From positions 1-38,075 of the forward strand of contig CAZAGT010000008.1 of NCBI GenBank assembly GCA_964484515.1: a stretch of 38,075 bases of DNA. Direction: 5' to 3'. Under the pieces are notes generated by a model, which was not told the DNA's origin, did not search any database, and saw nothing but the letters and a program-made list of their open reading frames with translations. The position numbers were made by a program, and so were the translations under genes. Position 1 is the first letter of the stretch, and each line of letters begins with the position of its first letter. Origin of the DNA: CAZAGT01 sp964484515 (GTDB taxonomy: Bacteria; Desulfobacterota; DSM-4660; Desulfatiglandales; HGW-15). This document shows positions 16,605-23,623 of the stretch, one piece after another.

Positions 16605-16734
16605 CAGGAGATAGAGCCAATCCCGAGCGTTTAACCTGCCTCCGGTTACCACGACCTCTTTGGGGTTCCGGCCTATCCGCCGCGGTGGTTATCATATGTA
16701 TAGTGGGCGGGTCAAGGAAGTCTTAGAAAAGAAA

Positions 16735-16778
16735 CCCCTGAGCATGTCCTAGGATGGGGGGTGGAGTGAGCTCAGGGG
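16735..16778. repeat. CCCCTGAG-family hairpin 4
   Basis: CCCCTGAGC (16735-16743) and GCTCAGGGG (16770-16778) form a 9-bp perfect stem. The 26-base loop has the same length as in hairpin 1, and shares GGATG.GGG with the loop of hairpin 5. Confidence 0.65.
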
Positions 16779-16884
16779 CTGTAATCAAAGGAACTGGGGT
16801 TCTTTTGACGAGGGAGATCATCTATCGCCAGAATTCAGGTTTTATTTGCTGGGGATTATTTGTTGATAAGAACGGAAAGTGATT

Positions 16885-16983
16885 TCACAGTAGGTTTAAG
16901 CTCAAAACAATTGCGCCCATACCCGCCGTCCAGAACATTACAGAGATCATGGTTCCGAAGAGTATTTTGAGTGCCGCATTCAT
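16885..16983 (-). CDS. Possible 32-residue single-span membrane peptide
   Basis: The minus-strand frame reads MNAALKILFGTMISVMFWTA then GMGAIVLSLNLL and stops. It is almost entirely hydrophobic with one Lys near the start, a plausible single membrane span. The upstream AGG at about -10 is weak support for translation. Family hairpins flank it on both sides (17056-17100 upstream, 16735-16778 downstream). I recognise no family. It may be a toxin-like or regulatory small protein, or a chance frame. Confidence 0.33.
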   Translation of the reverse strand: MNAALKILFGTMISVMFWTAGMGAIVLSLNLL

Positions 16984-17055
16984 CTTTGGCCTGAAGCAAA
17001 ACCCCTGGTGTTCTATTGGATACATCGTCTGGGAGAGAGTGGGGTATAAAGAGAA

Positions 17056-17100
17056 AGCCCCTAAGACCTGGAAGGATGAGGGCCTATGGCCTTAGGGGCT
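17056..17100. repeat. CCCCTGAG-family hairpin 5
   Basis: AGCCCCTAAG (17056-17065) and CTTAGGGGCT (17091-17100) pair over 10 bp, extended outward by GAGAA/TTCTC with a one-base bulge. The G of CCCCTGAG is A here and the opposite arm has compensated (CTTAGGGG), as expected if the stem is under selection. Confidence 0.65.
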
Positions 17101-17230
17101 TCTCCCATAGAGAGCAACATCGCGTCTTCAGAGTTGATTCTCCGTCATCCATATTAGGTAGGCATTTTCAAGGGATTAGTTCTTGATGAAGATACGCGAG
17201 AACGGGGGCTTCGAACGCCTGGAAATGATA

Positions 17231-17263
17231 ACCCCCTGAGGCCTGCTACGAAGCCTAGGGGGT
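17231..17263. repeat. CCCCTGAG-family hairpin 6
   Basis: ACCCCCTGAGGC (17231-17242) and GCCTAGGGGGT (17253-17263) form a stem with a single bulged G and a 10-base loop. It is the right-most member of the cluster, about 140 bases from the IS256 remnant. Confidence 0.6.
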
Positions 17264-17402
17264 AACAAAGTAGGCTGAGCGCTATTGGGCAACTCAACGC
17301 ACAGATAAGCATCTGCAAAGGGCCTTCTATTTCAAGACGCCTACCTGTAAAAAATTTAAGGCTGAGTTAGCGGATTTTCAAGCTTTCATGGCGCTACCGA
17401 CG

Positions 17403-17680
17403 GTGTGTTAAAGTGAGTTGAAAATTTGGAGTGGCTCCAAATAGAATAAGAATTGCGAGTAAAATCAAATTCCTAGAAAGGAGCCACCCCATGAGAAAAG
17501 TATTACGAATCGGTTCAGAAAGAAAGCCAAAAACGACGAAGCAGGAAAACGCCTTCAGCACTGAGCTCAACGCCAAGATCGAGATGATTCAAGCCTTAAT
17601 CCCCATCGGGTTGATGGCTGTTGCCGAGCAGCTCGAAGAAGAGGTCAAAGAGCTGGCCGGCGAGCGATATAGCCATCAGG
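17403..17680 (+). mobile_element. IS256-family (mutator-type) element, 5' fragment
   Basis: The fragment contains the presumed left terminus (GTGTGTTAAAGTGAGTTG, from about 17403), a leader hairpin TTTGGAG-TGG-CTCCAAA (17425-17441), an AAAGGAG site and the first 60 or so codons of a transposase. It ends abruptly inside AbiEii toxin sequence on the opposite strand at about 17680. No right end is present, so it cannot move by itself. Confidence 0.6.
17491..17680 (+). pseudogene. IS256-family transposase N-terminal fragment
   Basis: From ATG 17491 (AAAGGAG at 17477-17483) the frame reads MRKVLRIGSERKPKTTKQEN, then AFSTELNAKIEMIQALIPIG and LMAVAEQLEEEVKELAGERY, which I recognise as the N-terminus of a mutator-type transposase (the EV..LAGERYSR stretch that precedes the first DDE block). 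The match ends at about GERYSHQ. The frame then runs open to 17871 only because it is antisense to the abiEi gene. All catalytic residues are missing. Confidence 0.7.
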
Positions 17681-17734
17681 TCGGAAACCGGTTGCGCCCG
17701 CTTCCTCAGACAACCGCTCGACTGAGATTCTCAC
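17645..17734 (-). pseudogene. abiEii: AbiEii toxin, 5' fragment
   Basis: A GTG at 17734 overlaps the abiEi stop codon in the classical GTGA arrangement. The translation VRISVERLSEEAGATGFRP is the expected N-terminus of AbiEii nucleotidyltransferase toxins (pattern M.I....L..EA..TGFR). After about 19 codons the sequence becomes that of the IS256 fragment and stops at 17645. The catalytic nucleotidyltransferase core is missing, so no toxin is made. Confidence 0.65.
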
Positions 17735-18537
17735 AGCACTTCCCCCCAGGACCGATGGAGAACCTCTTCGGGCAAAACAAGATTCCAGTTTGTGACAAGG
17801 CGGCCAGCCGTTCTCTTGCCGCGTTCGAGGTAGTGCGGCCGGCGTGGGCGAAAATCAAGAAGCGGCTTTAGATGCTCGTTTTCAACCATCAGGGATTCCC
17901 GATGCTGCTCCAGGAAAAAGCCGACCTTGGCGGCGGTCGTCGCATTCTCCAGCAGGAGAGCGTACTCAACCACCATGTCGAGATCAAAGTATTCGATTGA
18001 TTCCAGAGAGCGCCAGATATCTTCCCAACTTATCGATAAGTCGGGCCGGTTCAGCACGTCAACAAACGTTCTTTCCAGGCTGGTCACCATCACGTCGACA
18101 CCGGATCGTTCCACTCGGTTGACGCCAAACATCTGCTCTCCCTTAGTACGGAGGATCCTTGGTGTGATAACACAGCGAAATTCATAAGACCTGAATGTCA
18201 GAGGAGCCGATTTCCGTCCTGACAAATAATAGAATCGCTCATAAGTCGAATAGGAGTTGCCGTAAAATGCCAAAGCCGTGTGGTAAGCCAGTACCGCATC
18301 CGAGGCCATTTTTGCCGCAAGCAGATACGGGTCGACAGGACTGGTAGCGGGCGACATGGCAGGTGGCACAACCGCATACAACCCTCGTCTAATGGATATG
18401 ATGCGACCTTGCTGCCGGTAATATGATAGCAGTGAATTGCGGGTGTGTCGGTTGCGGGACCCTTTCCCGGCAAGGAAGCGGTCCAATTCCTCCAGGGTAA
18501 ATACCGCGTGTTGAGAGAAAAACGCGTTGAGATTCAT
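17731..18537 (-). CDS. abiEi: AbiEi-type antitoxin / transcriptional regulator, orphaned
   Basis: A 268-residue protein. The N-terminus is a winged helix-turn-helix (FTLEELDRFL, RNSLLSYYRQQGRIISIRRG and LYAV, residues 10-55). The rest matches AbiEi antitoxins (LAAKMASDAVLAYHTAL, then F.G.....V in the middle, then VTSLERTFVDVLNRPDLS). In type IV AbiE systems this protein represses its own operon and counteracts the AbiEii nucleotidyltransferase. I chose the ATG at 18537 because AAGGACAG lies seven bases upstream and the domain begins there; an upstream frame to 18609 is less likely. The toxin gene behind it is cut off by an IS256 fragment, leaving an antitoxin without its toxin. Confidence 0.8.
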   Translation of the reverse strand: MNLNAFFSQHAVFTLEELDRFLAGKGSRNRHTRNSLLSYYRQQGRIISIRRGLYAVVPPAMSPATSPVDPYLLAAKMASDAVLAYHTALAFYGNSYSTYERFYYLSGRKSAPLTFRSYEFRCVITPRILRTKGEQMFGVNRVERSGVDVMVTSLERTFVDVLNRPDLSISWEDIWRSLESIEYFDLDMVVEYALLLENATTAAKVGFFLEQHRESLMVENEHLKPLLDFRPRRPHYLERGKRTAGRLVTNWNLVLPEEVLHRSWGEVL

Positions 18538-18807
18538 TGCCTGTCCTTCAACTTGACGTCTAGGCGATATATAATCAAAAACTTTAGTCATAACTCGGTT
18601 TTTCGTCAAGTTCTTTCCAAATCAGATGACAATTCGATGAGATATAGACAAATTAATTGGTCACATTTCGCCGATTTGTCAAGTAGGCGAGCCTCTCAGC
18701 GGGGCCTGCTTTTTAGTCGCATCGGAAAGCAAGGTCTTGCCCCTAAGTAAGTTCGTTCCAGCGGTGATGGAAGATGGTGTCCAGCATTGGCATCCTGTTC
18801 ACCAGAG

Positions 18808-18829
18808 ATTGTGCCTAGAATTGTGCCTA
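18808..18829. repeat. Tandem direct repeat ATTGTGCCTA
   Basis: Two identical 10-base copies (18808-18817 and 18820-18829) with a 12-base period. Short helically spaced repeats near an attachment site are typical integrase or excisionase arm sites. They precede the tRNA-end sequence by 140 bases. Confidence 0.4.
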
Positions 18830-18833
18830 TTTC

Positions 18834-18845
18834 TGATGATCATCA
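18834..18845. repeat. Perfect palindrome TGATGATCATCA
   Basis: A self-complementary 12-mer right next to the ATTGTGCCTA repeats. It could be an operator or recombinase site; function unknown. Confidence 0.3.
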
Positions 18846-18966
18846 ATGACCTAGAGTGATGTTGAATGACATTCGGATCGAAAAAGGGTGGATCAGAAAA
18901 GCTTATACTTTCATCATTTTAAATCACTTTGGTTCTGTGTCTATCACTGATTGTCATCAACTATTT

Positions 18967-18995
18967 AACGGGTTCAAGTCCCGCCTTCAGCACCA
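18967..18995 (+). other. tRNA 3'-end-like sequence, possible attachment site
   Basis: CGGGTTCAAGTCCCG has the T-arm pattern (stem, TTCAAGT loop, stem). It is followed by CTTCAGC-A-CCA, a plausible acceptor strand, discriminator base and CCA. No matching 5' half (GCTGAAG...) occurs upstream, so this is not a whole tRNA gene. Integrative elements that target tRNA genes leave just such 3' ends, and the acceptor resembles some tRNA-Leu genes. It is the best candidate for an att scar in the mobile region. Confidence 0.45.
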
Positions 18996-19049
18996 CTTAA
19001 CTTATTTGAATTTCAACATTTTCCCTTTTTCCGCCCCCCCCTTTCCCTT

Positions 19050-19526
19050 CTAGACTCCAGGTTGATACTGAGGATTCAAGACAACAAGCCTCTCGAAATA
19101 GGCTCTGTAAAAACCCCTATCTCTTGTCAGAAGCCTGTCAGCCTTGATAAGCGCATGGGCGCCGATCAGGAAATCAGCAATGATACGCCCCCTTTTCCCT
19201 GCCGTTTTGCGATAGGTCTTCCATGCTTCACCCGCCGAAAAGGCAATCTCGGTATCCGCGATCGCCGTTTGAATGCCTAATTTCCCCAAAACATCATCGA
19301 GGAGTTTTGGACTCTCAAAGTGCGGTGCCAGCTCAGCATAGACAATTTCATTTACCATGAGTGATCCCTCATGAAACGCTTTCTCCAGTGCGGCTGAAGA
19401 ACTCTCACCATGGACGGGATCAGGCAAGAGAGACGGTTTCGAACAGCCAACCTCCTGAATGGTCATAGTGTAACAAAAGCGAAGCTCCTCATCGATTCGA
19501 CGTATGGGTAACCTCCTGCTTGGCAT
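19050..19526 (-). pseudogene. VapC-like PIN-domain toxin, probably degenerate
   Basis: The C-terminal 120 residues are PIN-domain: NEIVYAELAPHF (acidic E), IIADFLIGAHAL (acidic D) and LLTRDRGFYRAYF (acidic D), as in VapC ribonucleases that cut tRNA or rRNA. The N-terminal strand that should read L.DTN.LLDVF before LPDPVHGESSSAAL is missing; instead the frame reads EVGCSKPSLLPDPVHGE. The sequence there looks frameshifted and mutated (an AVRN...L trace in the other frame). Without the first Asp the nuclease is probably inactive. The true start is unclear; ATG 19526 has AGGAGG just upstream but encodes unrelated residues. No AbrB- or RHH-type antitoxin gene precedes it. Confidence 0.6.
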
Positions 19527-19661
19527 GTCCTCCTCATGGACGTTTTCAGGGCGATATTCGGCGGCCTCTGTGATGAGGCAGCTTCAGCTCACACCAACCC
19601 CCCGCAAGGGTGTGACAAAATGCTTCGGAATCACATGGCGGTGTCACCGGAATACGCATTT
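19527..19661. other. Gap between divergent toxin-antitoxin loci
   Basis: No gene is recognisable in these 135 bases. The antitoxin expected upstream of the degenerate VapC is not here. Confidence 0.35.
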
Positions 19662-19703
19662 GACAACACGTGATTAACGTGTTACACGTTATAAGCGTGT
19701 TAA
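19662..19703. promoter_or_regulatory. Operator-like repeats upstream of vapBC
   Basis: Repeats of ACGTG/CGTGTTA crowd together: CACGTG, TTAACGTGTTA, CACGTTATAA and GCGTGTTA. TAACGTG (19675-19681) and CACGTTA (19685-19691) form an inverted repeat with a 3-base centre. The cluster ends about 20 bases before the vapB start. VapB antitoxins usually autorepress by binding such palindromes. The assignment is by position and pattern only. Confidence 0.5.
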
Positions 19704-19722
19704 ATCCATCTCGGAGGGAGCG

Positions 19723-19956
19723 ATGAAACAGAATATTACCCTGAGCCTCGACAAGGAAATCATCAAGAAGGGAAAGGTTATCGCCGCTCAGAAAGACACC
19801 TCCATTAGCAAGATGCTAGGCGACCAACTAAAGGAGATTGTTGAGAGAGAGGATCAATATGAGGCGGCCAAGAGGGGTGCGATGCAGGCCTTGAAGGAAG
19901 GATTTCACCTGGGAGGCAGGATTAACTGGAGGCGAGAGGATCTCTATGAGAGATAA
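19723..19956 (+). CDS. vapB: VapB-type antitoxin
   Basis: A 77-residue protein. MKQNITLSLDKEIIKKGKVI with AAQKDTSISKMLGDQLKEIV is a ribbon-helix-helix DNA-binding fold (strand, helix, turn, helix), followed by an acidic/basic tail ending in INWRREDLYER that should wrap the toxin. GGAGG at 19713-19717 supports the ATG. Its 3' end overlaps the PIN toxin gene by 11 bases, the usual vapBC layout. A palindromic operator candidate lies just upstream. It looks intact. Confidence 0.82.
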   Translation: MKQNITLSLDKEIIKKGKVIAAQKDTSISKMLGDQLKEIVEREDQYEAAKRGAMQALKEGFHLGGRINWRREDLYER

Positions 19957-20371
19957 GACCTTTGTGGATACGAATATCCTTGTCTATGCCCACGACAAGG
20001 ATGCTGGGCGCAAGCATGAGATCGCTAGAAAGGTCATCTCCGAATTGTGGGAATCCCGATTGGGATTGATCAGCACCCAGGTCTTGCAGGAATTCTATTT
20101 GACGCTCACTCGAAAAATACCTGCTCCTTTGGATAGGCCGACCACCAGGAGGATACTGAGGAATTATTTCAGCTGGGAAGTTGTTATCAACGATCCTTCA
20201 CTTATTTTGCAGGCAAGCGAAATCGAGGAGACGTATCAGATTTCTTTTTGGGAGGCTTTAATCGTTTCAGCTGCTTTTTCGAAAAACGCTACCACCATCC
20301 TCACGGAGGATCTCAACCACGGTCAGGTAATAGAAGGGATTGAGATCAACAATCCTTTTGACAGATACTAG
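19946..20371 (+). CDS. vapC: VapC-type PIN-domain ribonuclease toxin
   Basis: A 141-residue PIN-domain protein. Acidic metal-binding positions: D8 in FVDTNILVYAHD, E in QVLQEFY, E in SFWEALIVSAA (usually D), and D in LTEDLNHGQ. VapC enzymes cleave tRNA or rRNA and are held inactive by VapB. The length and all motifs are as expected, so it is probably active, unlike the neighbouring VapC relic at 19050-19526. It overlaps vapB and is translated from ATG 19946 behind AGAGGA. The gene is convergent with the metal efflux operon. Confidence 0.85.
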   Translation: MRDKTFVDTNILVYAHDKDAGRKHEIARKVISELWESRLGLISTQVLQEFYLTLTRKIPAPLDRPTTRRILRNYFSWEVVINDPSLILQASEIEETYQISFWEALIVSAAFSKNATTILTEDLNHGQVIEGIEINNPFDRY

Positions 20372-20373
20372 AC

Positions 20374-20404
20374 GCCGGAGATGGACCTCTCGTTTGGTCC
20401 CGGC
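20374..20404. terminator. Possible stem between vapC and the efflux operon
   Basis: GGACC (20383-20387) and GGTCC (20396-20400) form a stem with an 8-base loop, extended by GCCG/CGGC across a bulge. It lies between two convergent genes. There is no T tract, so the call is weak. Confidence 0.25.
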
Positions 20405-20483
20405 GCCTTCAGGGTTGGATGAGATATCTCAAATGGACATGCGAACGAAAAGGCACGACTTCGGCTCAAAGAAAGTTAAAATC

Positions 20484-23400
20484 TTAAGGGCGTCCCTCAC
20501 GCCCTCCGGCGCGCCGCTGCTGCCCACCGCGCCAAATCTCATAGAGGATTGGAATGATGATCAGGGCCAGCACCGCGGCTGATACCATGCCTCCGATCAT
20601 CGGGGCGGCGATTCGCTTCATCACCCTGGCCCCGGTCTCAGCGCTCCACATGATCGGAACGAGGCCGGCGATAATGGCGCAGACCGTCATCGTGATCGGG
20701 CGCACCCGTTCCGCCGCGCCTTCCATGATGGCGTCGTAAAGGTGTTCGCCCTCCAAGTTCTTCTCGGCCCGACGCTTCGCCTCGTACGCATGATCCAGGT
20801 AGATGATCATCACGACACCGATTTCGGCCGCCACTCCCGCCAGGGCAATAAAACCCACCATGACGGCCACGCTCAGGTTATACCCCAGCAAGTAGATGAA
20901 CCAGATGCCGCCGACAACCCCGAACGGGAGCGTGATCATCACGATGAGTACTTCCGGCAGGCTCTTGAAATTCAGATACAATAAGAGAAAGATGAGCAAG
21001 AGGGTGAACGGGACTGCAATCCTAAGCCTTGCGCGCGCCTCCTGGATATATTCATACTGGCCGCTCCAGCCAAGGCTGTAGCCGGCCGGGAGCTCTATCT
21101 TTTCAGCCAACGCCTGCCGGGCCCGCTCGACATAGCTGCCGACGTCCTGATCGGGATTGATGTCTACATAGATCCAGGCCTGTGGACGGGCGCCTTCGGT
21201 CTTGATCGACGGCGGGCCGGTGCGCGGAAATATGTCCGCCACCTGCTCCAGGGGAACATGAGCGCCCGTGGACGTGGGAACCAGGACCCTTCGCAGGTCT
21301 TCCGGATTCTGCCTTAGTTCGCGGGCGTAGCGAACGTTGACCGGAAAGCGCTCCAGGCCCTCGATCGTGGTTGTGATATTCATCCCGCCGATCGCCGACT
21401 GAATGACATCGGTGACGTCCTCCACGGTAAGCCCGTACCGAGCCGCCTCCTTCCGCTTGATCACGAAATCCATGTAATAACCGCCGGCCACCCGCTCGGC
21501 ATAAACGCTTCGTGTGCCGGGAAGAGCTCGAATCAGAGGCTCAATCTGCTCTCCGAGCTGCTGGAGGACGCCTAGATCGGCCCCGGTGAGTTTGATGCCG
21601 ATCGGCGTCTTGATTCCGGTTGAAAGCATGTCAATCCGCGTCTTGATCGGCATGGTCCAGGCATTGGTCACGCCGGGAAACTGGACCAAGCGATCCAGTT
21701 CCGAGGTCAGTTTCTCGATGGTCATTCCCGGGCGCCACTCCTTTTCCGGTTTCAGGATGATCGTGGTCTCCAACATGGACAGCGGCGCGGGATCGAGCGG
21801 CGTGCGGGCGCGGCCCGCCTTGGCCAGGGCAAGCTTGACCTCGGGAACCCTCATGATAAGCAAGTTGGTCTGCTGGGCCACCCCCTCGGCCTCCCTGATG
21901 GAGACGCCGGGCAACATCGAGGGCATGTAAAGCAGATCCCCCTCGTTTAAAGGGGGGATGAACTCAGAGCCCAACCGCTTATAGGGCACCACGGTCAGTG
22001 CCAGGATCAAAACGGCGGCAATGAGCACGAACCAGCGCAGCTTCAGGGCCCAGTGCAACACGGGACGGTAGGCCCAGACAAGAAAACGGTTGATGGGGTT
22101 CTTGGCCTCCGGCAGGATCCGGCCCCGTATCAGATAGCCCATCAACACCGGCACGATGGTCACCGCCAAGACCGCCGCGGCGGCCATGGAATAGGTCTTG
22201 GTAAAGGCGAGGGGCGCAAACATCCTGCCGGACTGGCCCGTCAAGGCAAAGACCGGCAGGAAGGAGACGGCGATGATCGTTAACGAATAAAAGAGCGCCG
22301 GCCCCACCTCTTTTGTCGCGTCGACAATGATCTCCCAATGGGGCCTCTTGCCCCGGTCCCGTTCCAGGTGTTTATGGGCGTTTTCGATCATGACAATGGC
22401 GCCGTCCACCATGGCTCCGATGGCGATGGCGATGCCGCCCAGCGACATGATGTTGGCAATCAGTCCCTGAAAATACATGACCGTCATGGCGATCAGGATG
22501 CCGACGGGGAGGGTGAAGATGGCGACGAAGGCCGAGCGCAAATGGAGCAGGAAGACGACACAGACCAGGGCGACAATGATGCTCTCCTCGATCAACTTGG
22601 AGCGCAGGGTGTTCTGGGCGCGGTGGATCAGGTCCGAACGGTCGTAGATAGGGATGACCTCGACGCCCTTTGGCAGGCCCGGTTTGAGCTCTGCAAGCTT
22701 CGCCTTGACCCGGTTGATGACCTCGAGGGCATTGTTCCAGTAGCGCATCTCGATGATGCCGAGCACGGCTTCGCCCTCCTTGTCGAGCTGCACCGCACCG
22801 CGGCGGATGTCGGGCCCCAGGCCGACGTGGCCGATGTCACGCACCAGGATCGGCGTCCCGTTCATGTCGACTCCGACCGGAATCTGTTCGATATCCTCGA
22901 CCTTTTCGATATAGCCGATCCCCTCAACCATGTATTCGGTTTCGAAGTACTCGACGACCCGCCCGCCCACGTCGTTGTTGCTGCGGCGAATCGCCTTGAC
23001 CACCGTGCTCAACGGAAGGTTGTAAGCCAGCAGCCGGTTGGGATCGACATTCACCTGATACTGTTTGACAAAACCGCCGGCCGCGGAGACATTGGCTACC
23101 CCGGGGACGGTCTGCAGTTGATAGCGCAGGTACCAGTCTTGGATGGTCCTCAGCTGCGAGAGGTTATGCCGGCCGGTGCGGTCGACCACGGCATACTCAA
23201 ACACCCAGCCGACCGGGGTGGCATCCGGACCCAGGACCGGCGTGACGCCGGGCGGCAATTGATTCTGCACAAAGCTCAGATATTCGAGCACCCGGCTGCG
23301 GGCCCAGTAGATGTCCGTGCCGTCCTGAAAGATCACATACACAAAGGAGAGACCAAAGAAAGAATAGCCGCGCACCACCTTGGCGTTGGCCACGGCCAGC

Positions 23401-23618
23401 ATGGTGGTGGTGATCGGATAGGTTACCTGGTCCTCCATGATCTGCGGCGGTTGCCCCGGCCATTCGGTGAAGATGATGACCTGCACGTCGCTGACATCGG
23501 GGAGGGCGTCCACGGGAATATTGACAAAGGCATAGATGCCGGCGCCGATGGCGGCGGCCGTGAAAAGCATCACCAGGAATTTGTTGCGCACCGACCCTTC
23601 GATGATCTTCTTCAGCAC
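20484..23618 (-). CDS. cusA: CusA-like heavy-metal RND efflux pump
   Basis: A 1044-residue inner-membrane proton-driven transporter of the HME-RND subfamily, the pump of a tripartite complex that exports Cu(I)/Ag(I)-type ions across the envelope. Typical features: the first membrane span (FLVMLFTAAAIGAGIYAFVN), IPVDALPDVSDVQVIIFTEW, the proton-relay segment GAMVDGAIVMIENAHKH in TM4, two periplasmic loops, and a second set of spans after about 860. RIDMLSTGIKTPIGIKLTG contains the Met of the CusA copper site, favouring Cu/Ag over Zn/Co/Cd (CzcA). The GTG start has GGAG eight bases upstream and lies five bases after the adaptor gene. Full length for the family. Confidence 0.93.
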   Translation of the reverse strand: MLKKIIEGSVRNKFLVMLFTAAAIGAGIYAFVNIPVDALPDVSDVQVIIFTEWPGQPPQIMEDQVTYPITTTMLAVANAKVVRGYSFFGLSFVYVIFQDGTDIYWARSRVLEYLSFVQNQLPPGVTPVLGPDATPVGWVFEYAVVDRTGRHNLSQLRTIQDWYLRYQLQTVPGVANVSAAGGFVKQYQVNVDPNRLLAYNLPLSTVVKAIRRSNNDVGGRVVEYFETEYMVEGIGYIEKVEDIEQIPVGVDMNGTPILVRDIGHVGLGPDIRRGAVQLDKEGEAVLGIIEMRYWNNALEVINRVKAKLAELKPGLPKGVEVIPIYDRSDLIHRAQNTLRSKLIEESIIVALVCVVFLLHLRSAFVAIFTLPVGILIAMTVMYFQGLIANIMSLGGIAIAIGAMVDGAIVMIENAHKHLERDRGKRPHWEIIVDATKEVGPALFYSLTIIAVSFLPVFALTGQSGRMFAPLAFTKTYSMAAAAVLAVTIVPVLMGYLIRGRILPEAKNPINRFLVWAYRPVLHWALKLRWFVLIAAVLILALTVVPYKRLGSEFIPPLNEGDLLYMPSMLPGVSIREAEGVAQQTNLLIMRVPEVKLALAKAGRARTPLDPAPLSMLETTIILKPEKEWRPGMTIEKLTSELDRLVQFPGVTNAWTMPIKTRIDMLSTGIKTPIGIKLTGADLGVLQQLGEQIEPLIRALPGTRSVYAERVAGGYYMDFVIKRKEAARYGLTVEDVTDVIQSAIGGMNITTTIEGLERFPVNVRYARELRQNPEDLRRVLVPTSTGAHVPLEQVADIFPRTGPPSIKTEGARPQAWIYVDINPDQDVGSYVERARQALAEKIELPAGYSLGWSGQYEYIQEARARLRIAVPFTLLLIFLLLYLNFKSLPEVLIVMITLPFGVVGGIWFIYLLGYNLSVAVMVGFIALAGVAAEIGVVMIIYLDHAYEAKRRAEKNLEGEHLYDAIMEGAAERVRPITMTVCAIIAGLVPIMWSAETGARVMKRIAAPMIGGMVSAAVLALIIIPILYEIWRGGQQRRAGGREGRP

Positions 23619-23623
23619 GGGGA

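Larger units (their letters stand above)
16605..17402. other. Hairpin cluster region, little coding potential
   Basis: About 800 bases with family hairpins at 16735-16778, 17056-17100 and 17231-17263, a possible decayed one near 17000-17045, and one small membrane-peptide frame on the minus strand (16885-16983). The GC-rich stretch 16640-16715 looks structured (ACCAC...GTGGT) but fits no RNA family I know. Confidence 0.45.
18538..18966. other. Intergenic region with repeats near a tRNA-end sequence
   Basis: No protein gene is convincing. The region holds the abiEi promoter side, a tandem ATTGTGCCTA repeat (18808-18829) and a 12-bp palindrome (18834-18845). The layout suggests one arm of an attachment site of a lost integrative element. 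Confidence 0.4.

Noticed and set aside
16605..16734. A possible c-di-GMP riboswitch in the structured GC-rich stretch.
   Set aside because: The GEMM hallmarks (GGCAAACC, GACGCAAAGCC) are missing on both strands.
15735..17263. The hairpin cluster as an integron cassette array (attC sites).
   Set aside because: No RYYYAAC/GTTRRRY core sites and no integron integrase are present.
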